A stretch of 64,000 nucleotides of DNA from Streptomyces bicolor (GCF_000719285.1 NZ_JOFS01000006.1:298575-362574); one strand, 5' to 3'. Counted from the first letter of the stretch, positions 31,676-41,552 are shown. The notes: generated by a model from the letters alone, not told the origin. Numbers and translations are program-made.

Positions 31676-34513
31676 TTGTCCCCGACCAGCGAGACCGCAC
31701 AGGGCGGCCGCCGACTCGTCATCGTCGAGTCGCCTGCCAAGGCGAAGACGATCAAGGGCTACCTGGGCCCCGGCTACGTAGTCGAAGCGAGCGTCGGGCA
31801 CATCCGCGACCTCCCCAACGGCGCCGCGGAGGTGCCGGAGAAGTACACCGGCGAGGTCCGCCGGCTCGGCGTGGACGTCGAGCACGACTTCGAGCCGATC
31901 TATGTCGTCAACGCCGACAAGAAGGCCCAGGTCAAGAAGCTCAAGGACCTGCTGAAGGAGTCCGACGAGCTCTACCTCGCCACCGATGAGGACCGCGAGG
32001 GCGAGGCCATCGCCTGGCACCTCCAGGAGGTGCTCAAGCCCAAGGTCCCGGTCAAGCGGATGGTCTTCCACGAGATCACCAAGGCCGCGATCCAGGCCGC
32101 CGTGGCCAACCCGCGCCAGCTCAACCAGAAGCTCGTCGACGCCCAGGAGACCCGCCGCATCCTCGACCGTCTCTACGGCTACGAGGTCTCGCCGGTCCTG
32201 TGGAAGAAGGTCATGCCGCGCCTGTCGGCGGGCCGTGTCCAGTCGGTCGCCACACGACTCGTCGTGGAGCGGGAACGCGAGCGCATCGCGTTTCGTTCTG
32301 CTGAGTACTGGGACCTGACGGGCACCTTCGCGACCGGCCGCGCCGGGGACTCGTCGGACCCGTCGTCGCTGGTCGCCCGCCTGCAGACCGTCGACGGCAG
32401 GCGGGTCGCGCAGGGCCGCGACTTCGACTCCCTGGGACAACTCAAGAGCGCGAACACCCTCCACCTCGACGAGGCGAACGCCCGCGCCCTGGCCGCCGCC
32501 CTGGAGCAGACGCAGTTCGCCGTCCGGTCCGTCGAGTCCAAGCCGTACCGCCGCTCGCCGTACGCCCCGTTCCGTACGACGACGCTGCAGCAGGAGGCCA
32601 GCCGCAAGCTCGGCTTCGGCGCGAAGGCCACGATGCAGATCGCGCAGAAGCTGTACGAGAACGGCTACATCACGTACATGCGTACGGACTCCACGACGCT
32701 GAGCGACACCGCCATCGCCGCAGCCCGTGCCCAGGTCACGCACCTGTACGGCGCCGACTACCTGCCGCCCCAGCCGCGCACCTACGCCGGCAAGGTCAAG
32801 AACGCGCAGGAGGCGCACGAGGCGATCCGCCCCTCCGGCGACCGCTTCCGCACGCCTGCCGAGACCGGTCTGACCGGCGACCAGTTCAAGCTCTACGAGC
32901 TGATCTGGAAGCGGACCGTCGCCTCCCAGATGAAGGACGCGACCGGCAACAGCGTGACGGTGAAGATCGGTGGCACCGCCGCCGACGGCCGTGACGTCGA
33001 GTTCAGCGCGTCCGGCAAGACGATCACCTTCCACGGTTTCTTGAAGGCGTACGTCGAGGGCGCCGACGACCCGAACGCCGAGCTTGACGACCGCGAGCGC
33101 AGGCTGCCGCAGGTCGCCGAGGGCGACGCGCTGAGCGCCCAGGAGATCACGGTCGACGGGCACGCCACTAAGCCCCCGGCCCGCTACACCGAGGCCTCGC
33201 TCGTCAAGGAGCTGGAAGAGCGCGAGATCGGCCGGCCGTCGACGTACGCGTCGATCATCGGCACGATCCTCGACCGCGGCTATGTGTTCAAGAAGGGCAC
33301 GGCGCTCGTTCCGTCCTTCCTGTCCTTCGCCGTGGTCAACCTCCTGGAGAAGCACTTCGGGCGGCTCGTGGACTACGACTTCACCGCCAAGATGGAGGAC
33401 GACCTCGACCGCATCGCCCGCGGCGAGGCGCAGGCCGTGCCGTGGCTGAAGCGGTTCTACTTCGGCGAGGGCACGAGCAACGGAGACGCGGCCGACGCGG
33501 GCAACGGCGACGGCGACCACCTCGGTGGCCTCAAGGAGCTGGTGACCGACCTGGGCGCGATCGACGCGCGCGAGGTGTCCTCGTTCCCGCTGGGCAACGA
33601 CATCGTGGTGCGGGTCGGCCGCTACGGCCCGTACATCGAGCGCGGCGAGAAGGACACCGAGCAGCACCAGCGCGCCGACATCCCGGACGACCTGGCGCCG
33701 GACGAGCTGTCCGTCGAGCTGGCCGAGGAACTGCTGGCCAAGCCGAGCGGCGACTTCGAGCTGGGCACCGACCCGGCCACCGGGCACCAGATCGTCGCCA
33801 AGGACGGCCGCTACGGCCCGTACGTCACCGAAGTGCTCCCCGAGGGCACCCCGAAGACCGGCAAGAACGCCGTGAAGCCGCGTACGGCCTCGCTGTTCAA
33901 GTCGATGTCGCTCGACACGGTGACGCTGGACGACGCGCTGAAGCTGATGTCGCTGCCGCGAGTCGTCGGTGCCGACGCCGAGGGCCAGGAGATCACCGCG
34001 CAGAACGGCCGCTACGGGCCGTACCTGAAGAAGGGCACGGACTCGCGCTCGCTGCAGTCCGAGGAGCAGCTCTTCACGATCACCCTCGAAGAGGCGCTGG
34101 CGATCTACGCCCAGCCCAAGCAGCGGGGCCGCGCGGCCGCCAAGCCGCCGCTGAAGGAGCTGGGCACGGACCCGGTCAGCGAGAAGCCGGTCGTCGTCAA
34201 GGACGGTCGCTTCGGGCCGTACGTCACCGACGGGGAGACCAACGCGACCCTGCGCTCCGGCGACAGCGTCGAGACGATCACCCCGGAGCGCGGCTTCGAA
34301 CTGCTCGCCGAGAAGCGCGCGAAGGGTCCCGCCAAGAAGACGGCGAAGAAGGCTCCGGCGAAGAAGGCGGCCGCCAAGAAGGCCGCCCCGGCCAAGAAGA
34401 CGGCCGCGAAGAAGACCGCGGCGAAGAAGACCACGACGGCCGCGAAGAAGACGACGGCGAAGAAGACGGCCGCCAAGAAGGCGACGGCTTCCAAGACGGC
34501 GACGGACGACTGA
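31676..34513 (+). CDS. topA: DNA topoisomerase I with lysine-rich tail
   Basis: 945 residues from TTG 31676 (GGAGAGAAG upstream). Relaxes negative supercoils by single-strand passage. Seen: TOPRIM start RRLVIVESPAKAKTIKGYLG, TOPRIM acidic triad in LATDEDREGEAIAWH, and the active-site tyrosine in NGYITYMRTDSTTLS. No zinc fingers. Instead the C-terminus carries four copies of a repeat with R-Y/F-G-P-Y (positions near 33620, 33810, 34010 and 34210), then a run of AKK-type repeats (KKTAAKKTAAKKTTTAAKK) resembling histone H1, ending ATDD. This basic tail is known to raise processivity in S. coelicolor TopA. Essential gene, followed after 204 bases by tmk. Confidence 0.96.
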   Translation: MSPTSETAQGGRRLVIVESPAKAKTIKGYLGPGYVVEASVGHIRDLPNGAAEVPEKYTGEVRRLGVDVEHDFEPIYVVNADKKAQVKKLKDLLKESDELYLATDEDREGEAIAWHLQEVLKPKVPVKRMVFHEITKAAIQAAVANPRQLNQKLVDAQETRRILDRLYGYEVSPVLWKKVMPRLSAGRVQSVATRLVVERERERIAFRSAEYWDLTGTFATGRAGDSSDPSSLVARLQTVDGRRVAQGRDFDSLGQLKSANTLHLDEANARALAAALEQTQFAVRSVESKPYRRSPYAPFRTTTLQQEASRKLGFGAKATMQIAQKLYENGYITYMRTDSTTLSDTAIAAARAQVTHLYGADYLPPQPRTYAGKVKNAQEAHEAIRPSGDRFRTPAETGLTGDQFKLYELIWKRTVASQMKDATGNSVTVKIGGTAADGRDVEFSASGKTITFHGFLKAYVEGADDPNAELDDRERRLPQVAEGDALSAQEITVDGHATKPPARYTEASLVKELEEREIGRPSTYASIIGTILDRGYVFKKGTALVPSFLSFAVVNLLEKHFGRLVDYDFTAKMEDDLDRIARGEAQAVPWLKRFYFGEGTSNGDAADAGNGDGDHLGGLKELVTDLGAIDAREVSSFPLGNDIVVRVGRYGPYIERGEKDTEQHQRADIPDDLAPDELSVELAEELLAKPSGDFELGTDPATGHQIVAKDGRYGPYVTEVLPEGTPKTGKNAVKPRTASLFKSMSLDTVTLDDALKLMSLPRVVGADAEGQEITAQNGRYGPYLKKGTDSRSLQSEEQLFTITLEEALAIYAQPKQRGRAAAKPPLKELGTDPVSEKPVVVKDGRFGPYVTDGETNATLRSGDSVETITPERGFELLAEKRAKGPAKKTAKKAPAKKAAAKKAAPAKKTAAKKTAAKKTTTAAKKTTAKKTAAKKATASKTATDD

Positions 34514-34717
34514 GGCGTCGGACCACCGAACCACCCTCTCCGCGAGGGGCGACCGGTCTCCAGGAGGGCCAACCCGGCTCTCTCGGGGGCCGGTTGACGG
34601 TCAGGTTCTTCACTTCCGGTTCGCGAAACGAACGCATCGGCATCAGTTTGGTGTCGGGTCGTGCGGGCGTTCGGGCGCGCGCGTCGGGCTGTCAGTGGGT
34701 CCCGATAGGCTGAAAGC

Positions 34718-37700
34718 ATGACTCGTGCCGAGCAGCCTACGGCCCACGACACCGCCCCCGACGACGCCCTGGCCGCGGACTCCCGCGAGCGCGCCGTCCG
34801 CGCCCTGCTGCGCCGACCGCAGCTCAAGCGGCTGTGGAGCGCGCAGTTGGTGGGTGGTGTCGGCGACATCCTCACGCTCCTGGTGCTGGTGCTGCTGGCC
34901 CTTCAGGCGGCGATCGCCGAGGGCTCGTTCGGCGGTGGCTACCGGGGCGTGGCGTTCGCAGTGGCGACCGTCTTCGGTGTGCGCATCCTGGCGACGCTGC
35001 TCTTCGGCGCCGTACTCCTCGGCCCCCTGACGTCGCTCACCTCCCAGGAGGGCCCGCTCGACCGGCGCTGGACCATGGTCGGCGCGGACGGCCTGCGGGT
35101 CGCCCTGCTGATCGTCGCGCCCCTGTGGATCGACTGGACACCGGACAACGCGCTGGCCGTTCTCCTGGTCACCGTCTTCGTGACCGGCGTCGCCGAGCGC
35201 TTCTGGACGGTGTGCCGTGAGAGCGCGGCGCCCGCGCTTCTGCCGCCCCCGCCGCCCGAGGGCGCGACGGTACGACCGCTGCCGGACCACATGGACGCCC
35301 TGCGCCGCCTGTCACTTCGTACGGGCTTCGTGGCGATCCCGCTGGCCGCCGCCGCACTCGTCGTCGCCGCGCTGCTCAACAACCTGCTCGGTGCCGGGCT
35401 CGACTGGTTCGAGCAGCACCAGGCGGCCCTTGCGTCGTATGTCGCGGCCGGCCTGTTCGCCGCGTCCCTGTCCGTGCTGACCTTCCTGGAGCTGCCCGAC
35501 ACGCGCACCCCGCGCGCGCGGTCGCCGCTCGAGGGGCTGCGCCGGCCGAAGACCGGTTCGGGTGTCGACAAGGGCCGTACCGGCGCGATGCCGCTGCTGG
35601 TACTCGCCTGCGCCGCCGTCGCCGGGGCGGTGTCCGCCGCGGTCGCGGTGTCCGTGCTGCACGCCAAGGACCTGGGCGGCGGGCCGGTGCTGTACGGCCT
35701 GCTGGTGCTCGCGCTGACCGGCGGCGTGGTCGTCGGCATCCGTACGGCGCCCTCCGTGCTGCCCGCCCTGTCGCGGCGCCGGCTGCTGGCGCTGGTGCTC
35801 GCCTTCACCGGCGTCGCCCTGCTGGCTGCCGGACTCGTGCCGGACGTCACCACCGTGCTGCTGATCGTCGCGCTGGCCGGCCTCGGCGCGGGCGTGTCCG
35901 CCAACACCGGGCACACCCTGCTCGACCAGGAGGCCGAGGAATTCCGCCGGCCGCGCACGACGGAGCATCTGCACGCGGTCGTACGGGTCTGTGTCGCGCT
36001 CGGCGCGGTGATCGCGCCCCTGGTGGCCGCGCTCATCGGGCCGCACCGCCTGGAGAGCGGCAAGTTCGTCTTCGCGCACGGCGGTGCCGCGTTCACCCTG
36101 ATGCTGGTCGGCGCGCTGCTGCTGCCGGTGGCCGCGCTCGTGCTGGCCAAGGTCGACGACCGCTCCGGCGTACCGCTGCGGCAGGACCTGCGCGACGCGG
36201 TGCTCGGGGGCGACGACCCCGAGCAGGTGCCCGCGACGTCCGGCTTCTTCATCGCCCTGGAGGGCGGCGACGGCGCCGGGAAGTCCACCCAGGCCGAGGC
36301 GCTCGCCGAGTGGATCCGGGGCAAGGGCCATGAGGTCGTCGTCACGCGCGAGCCGGGGGCGACGCCGGTCGGCAAGCGGCTGCGGTCGATCCTGCTGGAC
36401 GTGTCGAGCGCGGGCCTGTCGCACCGGGCGGAGGCACTGCTGTACGCGGCGGACCGCGCGGAACACGTGGACACGGTGGTCCGGCCCGCGCTGGAGCGCG
36501 GCGCGGTCGTGATCTCGGACCGCTACGTCGACTCCTCGGTCGCCTACCAGGGCGCGGGCCGTGACCTGTCGCCGACGGAGATCGCCCGCATCAACCGCTG
36601 GGCGACGAACGGGCTCGCGCCGCATCTGACGGTGCTGCTGGACGTCGCGCCGGAGGTCGCCCGCGAGCGGTTCACCGAGGCGCCGGACCGGCTGGAGTCC
36701 GAGCCGGCCGAGTTCCACGCACGCGTGCGCTCCGGCTTCCTGACGCTGGCCGCGGCCGACCCGGGCCGGTACCTGGTGGTGGACGCGGGCCAGGAACCGG
36801 AAGCCGTGACGACGGTCATCCGGCACCGGCTCGACCAGATGCTGCCGCTGTCCGAGGCCGAGATCCAGGCGCAGGAGGAAGCGCGCCGGAAGGCCGAGGA
36901 AGAGGCCCGCCGCAAGGCCGAGGAAGAGGCCGCCCGCAAGGCCGAGGAGGAGCGCCTGGAGCGCGAGCGCCAGGAGCAGCTCGCCCGGCTGCGTGCCGAA
37001 GAGGAGGAGCGCAAGCGGCGCGAGCTGGAGGAGGCGCAGCGGCGCGAGGCCGAACGGCAGGCGGAGGAGGCCCGGCAGCGGGCCGAGGAAGCGGCTCGGC
37101 GCGCCGAGGAGGAACGGCAGCGGCTTCTCGCGGAGGAGAAGGCGCGCGCCGAGGAAGAGGCGCGCCGCAGGGCCGAGGAAGAACGGCGCCGTAAGCAGGC
37201 CGAGGAAGAGGCCAGGCTGCGTGCCGAGGCGGAGGCCCTCCGTCTGGAGAAGCAGCGCAAGGCGGAGGAGGCTCTGCTGCGGGCCGAGGAGGCGCGCCGC
37301 CAGGCGGAGCAGGCGGCGGCCGCGGCGGAGGCGGGTCCGAAGCCGACGGGGCCCGTGTCCGGGCCTGCTTTCGGGGACGCGGCGACGGTACCCACGCCTG
37401 TGGTGACGCCGGGGAAGGTGCCCGGCGAGGCGTCGGACGAGACGACGGTGCTGCGGCCGGTGCGTGACGAGGAGCGTGGCGGTGAGCGGGGTTCCGGCGG
37501 CCGTGCTTCCGGGGAGTCCGACTCCGAGGTGACGGCGAAGCTGCCGCAGCCGCCGGCGCCTTCGGGGGCGTCGGACGAGACGGCTGTGCTGCCGCCGGTT
37601 CCTCCGGGCGCGGCGGACGAGACCACCGTGCTTCCTCCCGTGGCGCCGGGGGCGGCCGTTGAGACGGCTGTGCTGCCGCCGGTTCCTCCGGGCGCCGCGG

Positions 37701-37957
37701 ATGAGACGGCCGTACTGCCTCCCGTTTCGGGGGACGAGCCCGGGGATCGGGTTCCGCCCGGGTACTTCCGCGACGAGGAACGCACGCGTGAGCTGCCTCA
37801 GGTCGACGAGGAGGGGGCACCTCGGCGCAGGGCCCGGTCCGACTGGGCCGAGGAGACGCCGCTGGATGATCTGCCGACTCTGGCGGATGAGCTGTTGGGG
37901 CCGCATGAGGACGAGTACGACGACGAGGGCGGCCGGGGGCGGGGTCGGCGGCGCTGA
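34718..37957 (+). CDS. tmk: MFS-like membrane domain fused to thymidylate kinase with coiled-coil and repeat tail
   Basis: 1079 residues. Residues 1-490: 10-12 membrane helices of major facilitator type (LVGGVGDILTLLVLVLLAL; AVSAAVAVSVLHAKDLGGG). Residues about 505-710: thymidylate kinase, with P-loop FFIALEGGDGAGKSTQAEAL, TREPGATPVGKRLR, and VVISDRYVDSSVAYQGAGRD; it converts dTMP to dTDP and is essential. Residues 715-870: a long charged coiled coil made of R-A-E-E-E and R-K-A-E-E units. Then five DET(A/T)VLPPV-type repeats and an acidic/basic end. A -10-like TAGGCT ends six bases before the ATG, so the mRNA is probably leaderless. The fusion places a nucleotide kinase at the membrane; substrate of the MFS part is unknown. 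Confidence 0.94.
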   Translation: MTRAEQPTAHDTAPDDALAADSRERAVRALLRRPQLKRLWSAQLVGGVGDILTLLVLVLLALQAAIAEGSFGGGYRGVAFAVATVFGVRILATLLFGAVLLGPLTSLTSQEGPLDRRWTMVGADGLRVALLIVAPLWIDWTPDNALAVLLVTVFVTGVAERFWTVCRESAAPALLPPPPPEGATVRPLPDHMDALRRLSLRTGFVAIPLAAAALVVAALLNNLLGAGLDWFEQHQAALASYVAAGLFAASLSVLTFLELPDTRTPRARSPLEGLRRPKTGSGVDKGRTGAMPLLVLACAAVAGAVSAAVAVSVLHAKDLGGGPVLYGLLVLALTGGVVVGIRTAPSVLPALSRRRLLALVLAFTGVALLAAGLVPDVTTVLLIVALAGLGAGVSANTGHTLLDQEAEEFRRPRTTEHLHAVVRVCVALGAVIAPLVAALIGPHRLESGKFVFAHGGAAFTLMLVGALLLPVAALVLAKVDDRSGVPLRQDLRDAVLGGDDPEQVPATSGFFIALEGGDGAGKSTQAEALAEWIRGKGHEVVVTREPGATPVGKRLRSILLDVSSAGLSHRAEALLYAADRAEHVDTVVRPALERGAVVISDRYVDSSVAYQGAGRDLSPTEIARINRWATNGLAPHLTVLLDVAPEVARERFTEAPDRLESEPAEFHARVRSGFLTLAAADPGRYLVVDAGQEPEAVTTVIRHRLDQMLPLSEAEIQAQEEARRKAEEEARRKAEEEAARKAEEERLERERQEQLARLRAEEEERKRRELEEAQRREAERQAEEARQRAEEAARRAEEERQRLLAEEKARAEEEARRRAEEERRRKQAEEEARLRAEAEALRLEKQRKAEEALLRAEEARRQAEQAAAAAEAGPKPTGPVSGPAFGDAATVPTPVVTPGKVPGEASDETTVLRPVRDEERGGERGSGGRASGESDSEVTAKLPQPPAPSGASDETAVLPPVPPGAADETTVLPPVAPGAAVETAVLPPVPPGAADETAVLPPVSGDEPGDRVPPGYFRDEERTRELPQVDEEGAPRRRARSDWAEETPLDDLPTLADELLGPHEDEYDDEGGRGRGRRR

Positions 37958-38113
37958 GGTCGCTGAGCTTGGGGCGGCTGGTCGGCTGAGGTGTGCTGCG
38001 GACGGCGTGAGATCGGCCGGCTCGCCCGGTATCGACGGGGCGCCGCTCGACTGAGCCGCTCGCTCGATGAGCTCGCTGCCGGGCGCGGCTACGACGCCGT
38101 GCCTGGTACCACC

Positions 38114-38250
38114 CAAGGGGCGTGGGGCTCTGTTTGATGTGCGGCTACCGCCGCGCGTAAGCGACCAGCCCCACCGGCCGGCACGCGCGCGACTAACCCT
38201 CACCCGCCCCGGCGCTGTGCGAATACCCCCCACCGGTCGGCACACGCACG
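38114..38250 (+). repeat. dispersed streptomycete intergenic repeat
   Basis: AAGGGGCGTGGGGCTCTG, GCGACCAGCCCCACCGGC and neighbouring bases match the widespread streptomycete intergenic repeat (GGGGCGCGGGG...GCGACCAGCC). Its last 23 bases (38169-38191) recur at 38228-38250 with three changes. The remaining gap between tmk and holB (37958-38362) shows no gene. Confidence 0.65.
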
Positions 38251-38291
38251 AAGCCGGGAGCCGTCCGCCACCTCATGCCGCCCGACCCGGC

Positions 38292-38319
38292 CTCCATTGT
38301 CAGTGCCGCCCCGCACAAT
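38292..38319. promoter_or_regulatory. inverted repeat upstream of holB
   Basis: CCATTGT (38292-38298) and ACAATGG (38313-38319), perfect seven-base arms 14 bases apart, 44 bases before the holB start. Could be an operator or mRNA hairpin. Confidence 0.4.
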
Positions 38320-38362
38320 GGATCCCGCAACGCGAAGAGTGGACGAAAGGCGGGCGTGACCC

Positions 38363-39568
38363 ATGACCGTGTGGGACGACCTGGTGGGGCAGGAGCGGGT
38401 CAGCGAGCAGCTGGCCGCAGCCGCTCGGGACGCCGATGCCCTCGTCACCGCTGCCGCCGCCGACGCACCGCCCCCCGAGGCGTCCAAGATGACCCACGCC
38501 TGGCTGTTCACGGGGCCGCCCGGGGCGGGCCGGAACCAGGCGGCCCGGGCCTTCGCCGCCGCGTTGCAGTGCGTCAGCCCGGACCGGGCGCTCGGCGGCG
38601 CACCCGGATGCGGGTTCTGCGACGGATGTCATACGGCGCTCGTCGGCACGCACGCCGACGTCACCACCGTCGCCGCCGTCGGCACCCAGATCCTCGCCGA
38701 CGACATGCGGGACACCGTCCGCAAGTCGTTCACCTCGCCGGCGAACGGCCGCTGGCAGATCATCCTCGTCGAGGACGCCGAGCGGCTGAACGAGAAGTCG
38801 GCCAACGCGGTGCTGAAGGCCGTGGAAGAGCCCGCTCCCCGTACGGTCTGGCTGCTCTGCGCCCCTTCCATCGAGGACGTCCTGCCCACCATCCGCTCGC
38901 GCTGCCGCCACCTGAACCTGCGGACGCCGTCCGTCGATGCCGTCGCGGACATGCTCGTACGGCGGGAAGGCATCGAGCCCGACGTCGCCGCGGCGGCGGC
39001 CCGCGCCACGCAGGGGCACGTCGACCGGGCCCGCCGCCTGGCCACCGATCCGGCTGCCCGCGAGCGCCGGACCGCCGTGCTCAAGCTGCCCCTCCGGCTC
39101 GGCGATGTCGGCGGCTGCCTCAGGGCCGCCCAGGAGCTCGTCGACGCCGCCGCCGAGGACGCCAAGCAGCTCGCCGAGGAGATCGACGTCAAGGAGACCG
39201 AGGAGCTGAAGGCGGCGCTGGGCGCGTCCCAGGGCGGCAGGATGCCGCGTGGCACGGCGGGCGTGATGAAGGAGCTGGAGGACAAGCAGAAGCGGCGCCG
39301 TACGCGCACGCAGCGCGACAGCCTCGACCTCGCGCTGACCGACCTGACCGCCTTCTATCGCGACGTTCTCGCTCTCCAGCTGGGCACCCGCGTCGCCCTC
39401 GCCAACACCGACGCCGAGGACGCCTTGGAGCGCCTCGCCCGCGACAGCGCCCCGGAGGCCACCCTCCGCCGCATCGAGGCGATCGCCGCCTGCCGCGACG
39501 CCCTCGACCGCAATGTGGCGCCCCTGCTGGCGGTGGAGGCGATGACGATGGCCCTCAGAGCGGGCTGA
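38363..39568 (+). CDS. holB: DNA polymerase III subunit delta'
   Basis: 401 residues. AAA+ clamp-loader subunit: VWDDLVGQERVSEQLAAAAR, a modified Walker A FTGPPGAGRNQAARAF (Arg for the lysine, so probably no ATP hydrolysis, normal for delta'), zinc-binding cysteines CVSPDRALGGAPGCGFCDGC, Walker B region WQIILVEDAERL, and the sensor IRSRCRHLNL. A C-terminal collar domain completes it. It works with DnaX and HolA to load the sliding clamp. Following tmk is the usual order in many bacteria. ATG chosen; a GTG two codons upstream (GTG ACC ATG spacing) is also possible. Confidence 0.94.
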   Translation: MTVWDDLVGQERVSEQLAAAARDADALVTAAAADAPPPEASKMTHAWLFTGPPGAGRNQAARAFAAALQCVSPDRALGGAPGCGFCDGCHTALVGTHADVTTVAAVGTQILADDMRDTVRKSFTSPANGRWQIILVEDAERLNEKSANAVLKAVEEPAPRTVWLLCAPSIEDVLPTIRSRCRHLNLRTPSVDAVADMLVRREGIEPDVAAAAARATQGHVDRARRLATDPAARERRTAVLKLPLRLGDVGGCLRAAQELVDAAAEDAKQLAEEIDVKETEELKAALGASQGGRMPRGTAGVMKELEDKQKRRRTRTQRDSLDLALTDLTAFYRDVLALQLGTRVALANTDAEDALERLARDSAPEATLRRIEAIAACRDALDRNVAPLLAVEAMTMALRAG

Positions 39569-39621
39569 AACGGAGGCGGCCCGCCCGGTCCCACTCCCCT
39601 CCACAAGTGATCGACGGAAGG

Positions 39622-39652
39622 TTGACCATGTAACACGTACGAGCCGTAGCGT
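39622..39652 (+). promoter_or_regulatory. promoter of the secreted hydrolase gene
   Basis: TTGACC (39622-39627) and TAGCGT (39647-39652) with a 19-base spacer, 44 bases before the ATG. Good vegetative-type match, slightly long spacer. Confidence 0.55.
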
Positions 39653-39696
39653 GCACGCACAGCATCCGAGCCGCTGCACAGAGTTACTCTCGCCTG

Positions 39697-41352
39697 ATGC
39701 ACACCAGGCGCAGCTCTCCAGTCAGTCCGGACCCGGGCCCAACCGGGAACGGCCGCCAAAGCAGCCACCCCAGCCGTCGCAGCGGCCGCGGCCCCAGCTC
39801 AAGCCCTTGGCGAGCCCGCACGTTGGGCGCCTTCCTCGCGGCCGCCACCCTGCTCCTGTCCGCCTGCACCTCCGGCGGTTCGCCGAACCCGGGAAGGCCG
39901 GCGGCCGAGGCGGCCCTGGCCGCGCTCCCGAGGTCGACGCCGGCCGCGCTCGCGCCGTACTACGGGCAGAAGCTGAGCTGGCGCGACTGCGGGGCGCCCG
40001 GATTCCAGTGCGCCACGATGAGGGCACCGCTCGACTACGCCAAGCCGGACGCCGGGAGCATCCGGCTCGCTGTCGCCCGCAAGAAGGCGACCGGCCGGGA
40101 CGAGCGGCTCGGTTCGCTGCTCGTGAACCCGGGCGGACCTGGCGGCTCGGCGATCGGCTACCTCCAGCAGTACGCGGGGATCGGCTACCCGGCCGACGTA
40201 CGCGCCCGCTACGACATGGTCGCGGTCGACCCGCGCGGAGTCGCCCGCAGCGAGCCCGTCAAATGCCTCGACGGGCGGGCGATGGACAGGTACACGCAGA
40301 CGGACTTCACGCCCGACGACGAGAAGGAGACCGAGAAGCTCGTCGGCGCCTACAAGCGGTTCGCGGAAGGGTGCGGAGCGCACTCGCCCGGCGTCCTGCG
40401 CCACCTCTCCACCACCGAGGCGGCCCGGGACATGGACATCCTGCGGGCGGCGCTGGGGGACGAGAAACTGACGTACGTGGGGGCGTCGTACGGCACCTTC
40501 CTCGGGGCGACGTACGCGGGGCTCTTCCCGGACCGGGTGGGCAGGCTGGTCCTGGACGGCGCGATGGACCCGTCGCTGCCCGCCCGCAGGATGAACCTCG
40601 ACCAGACGGCGGGCTTCGAGACGGCGTTCCAGGCGTTCGCGCGGGACTGCGTGCGGCAGCCGGAGTGCCCGCTCGGCACGAAGGCCGCCGAGGTGGGCAA
40701 GAACCTCAAGTCGTTCTTCCGCAAGCTCGACGCCAAGCCCATCCCGACCGGTGATCCGGACGGCCGTCGGCTCGGCGAATCCCTCGCCACCACCGGGGTG
40801 ATCGCGGCGATGTACGACGAAGGCGCCTGGGGGCAACTCCGCGACGCGCTGACCTCGGCGATGGAGGAGAAGGACGGCGCGGGCCTCCTCGCCCTCTCCG
40901 ACAGCTACTACGAGCGCGACGCCGGCGGCGACTACACCAACCTGATGTTCGCCAACGCGGCCGTGAACTGCCTGGACCTCCCGCCGGCCTTCGCCACCCC
41001 CGACGACGTCCGCACCTCCCTCCCCGCCTTCGAGAAGGCGTCCCCCGTCTTCGGCGAAGGCCTGGCCTGGGCCACCCTGAACTGCGCGTACTGGCCGGTG
41101 GCGCCGACCGGTGAGCCGCACCGCATCGAGGCCAAGGGCGCGGCCCCGATCATCGTGGTCGGCACCACCCGCGACCCGGCGACCCCGTACCGCTGGGCCC
41201 AGGCCCTCTCCCGCCAGCTCTCCTCGGCCCGGCTCCTCACCTACGAGGGCGACGGTCACACGGCGTACGGGCGGGGCAGTGCGTGCGTCGACAGGACGAT
41301 CAACGCATATCTCCTCCGAGGGACCCCGCCCACTCGGGAGAAGCGCTGCTGA
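39697..41352 (+). CDS. secreted lipoprotein alpha/beta hydrolase (Slp/tripeptidyl aminopeptidase-like)
   Basis: 551 residues. A Pro/Ser/Arg-rich N-terminus of about 40 residues precedes a hydrophobic helix and lipobox LLLSAC. The hydrolase starts SWRDCGAPGFQCATMRAPLDY, has the oxyanion region LLVNPGGPGGSAIGY, the serine nucleophile in LTYVGASYGTFLGATYAG, and a C-terminal TAP-like domain with PIIVVGTTRDPATPYRWA (acid) and YEGDGHTAYGRGSACVD (His). This is the SlpD/SlpE/tripeptidyl aminopeptidase family, exopeptidases acting on short extracellular peptides. Cysteines at both ends suggest disulphides. S. coelicolor has a proteinase at the matching place (SCO3540, from memory). Confidence 0.92.
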   Translation: MHTRRSSPVSPDPGPTGNGRQSSHPSRRSGRGPSSSPWRARTLGAFLAAATLLLSACTSGGSPNPGRPAAEAALAALPRSTPAALAPYYGQKLSWRDCGAPGFQCATMRAPLDYAKPDAGSIRLAVARKKATGRDERLGSLLVNPGGPGGSAIGYLQQYAGIGYPADVRARYDMVAVDPRGVARSEPVKCLDGRAMDRYTQTDFTPDDEKETEKLVGAYKRFAEGCGAHSPGVLRHLSTTEAARDMDILRAALGDEKLTYVGASYGTFLGATYAGLFPDRVGRLVLDGAMDPSLPARRMNLDQTAGFETAFQAFARDCVRQPECPLGTKAAEVGKNLKSFFRKLDAKPIPTGDPDGRRLGESLATTGVIAAMYDEGAWGQLRDALTSAMEEKDGAGLLALSDSYYERDAGGDYTNLMFANAAVNCLDLPPAFATPDDVRTSLPAFEKASPVFGEGLAWATLNCAYWPVAPTGEPHRIEAKGAAPIIVVGTTRDPATPYRWAQALSRQLSSARLLTYEGDGHTAYGRGSACVDRTINAYLLRGTPPTREKRC

Positions 41353-41508
41353 CAGCCCATGCGGAGGGGCCCCGGAGAATGGGACTCCGGGGCCGCACGC
41401 AGGGGCCGGCGGTGGCCTGCGGGCGGGTCGGCTTGGGCCTGCTGGGGGCCTGCGGAGGGCTGGCTGGGGACCGGGGAGGGGTTGGTTCGGAGCGCTCCAG
41501 AAACTGTG

Positions 41509-41514
41509 TAGACT
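41509..41514 (+). promoter_or_regulatory. -10 box of tRNA-Thr
   Basis: TAGACT preceded by TG one base upstream (extended -10 form), 38 bases before the mature tRNA. TTGGTT at 41482-41487 is a possible but distant -35. Confidence 0.5.
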
Positions 41515-41552
41515 TACCGACGTTGCTGATCGCACCATGGTGCGGACGGCGC

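Noticed and set aside
31334..34534. 1066-codon leftward frame opposite topA
   Set aside because: Leu/Val/Arg-rich antisense shadow of topA; topA itself has all catalytic motifs.
38295..38317. TTGTCA/CACAAT as a holB promoter
   Set aside because: Spacer is 11 bases; the match is explained by the inverted repeat itself.
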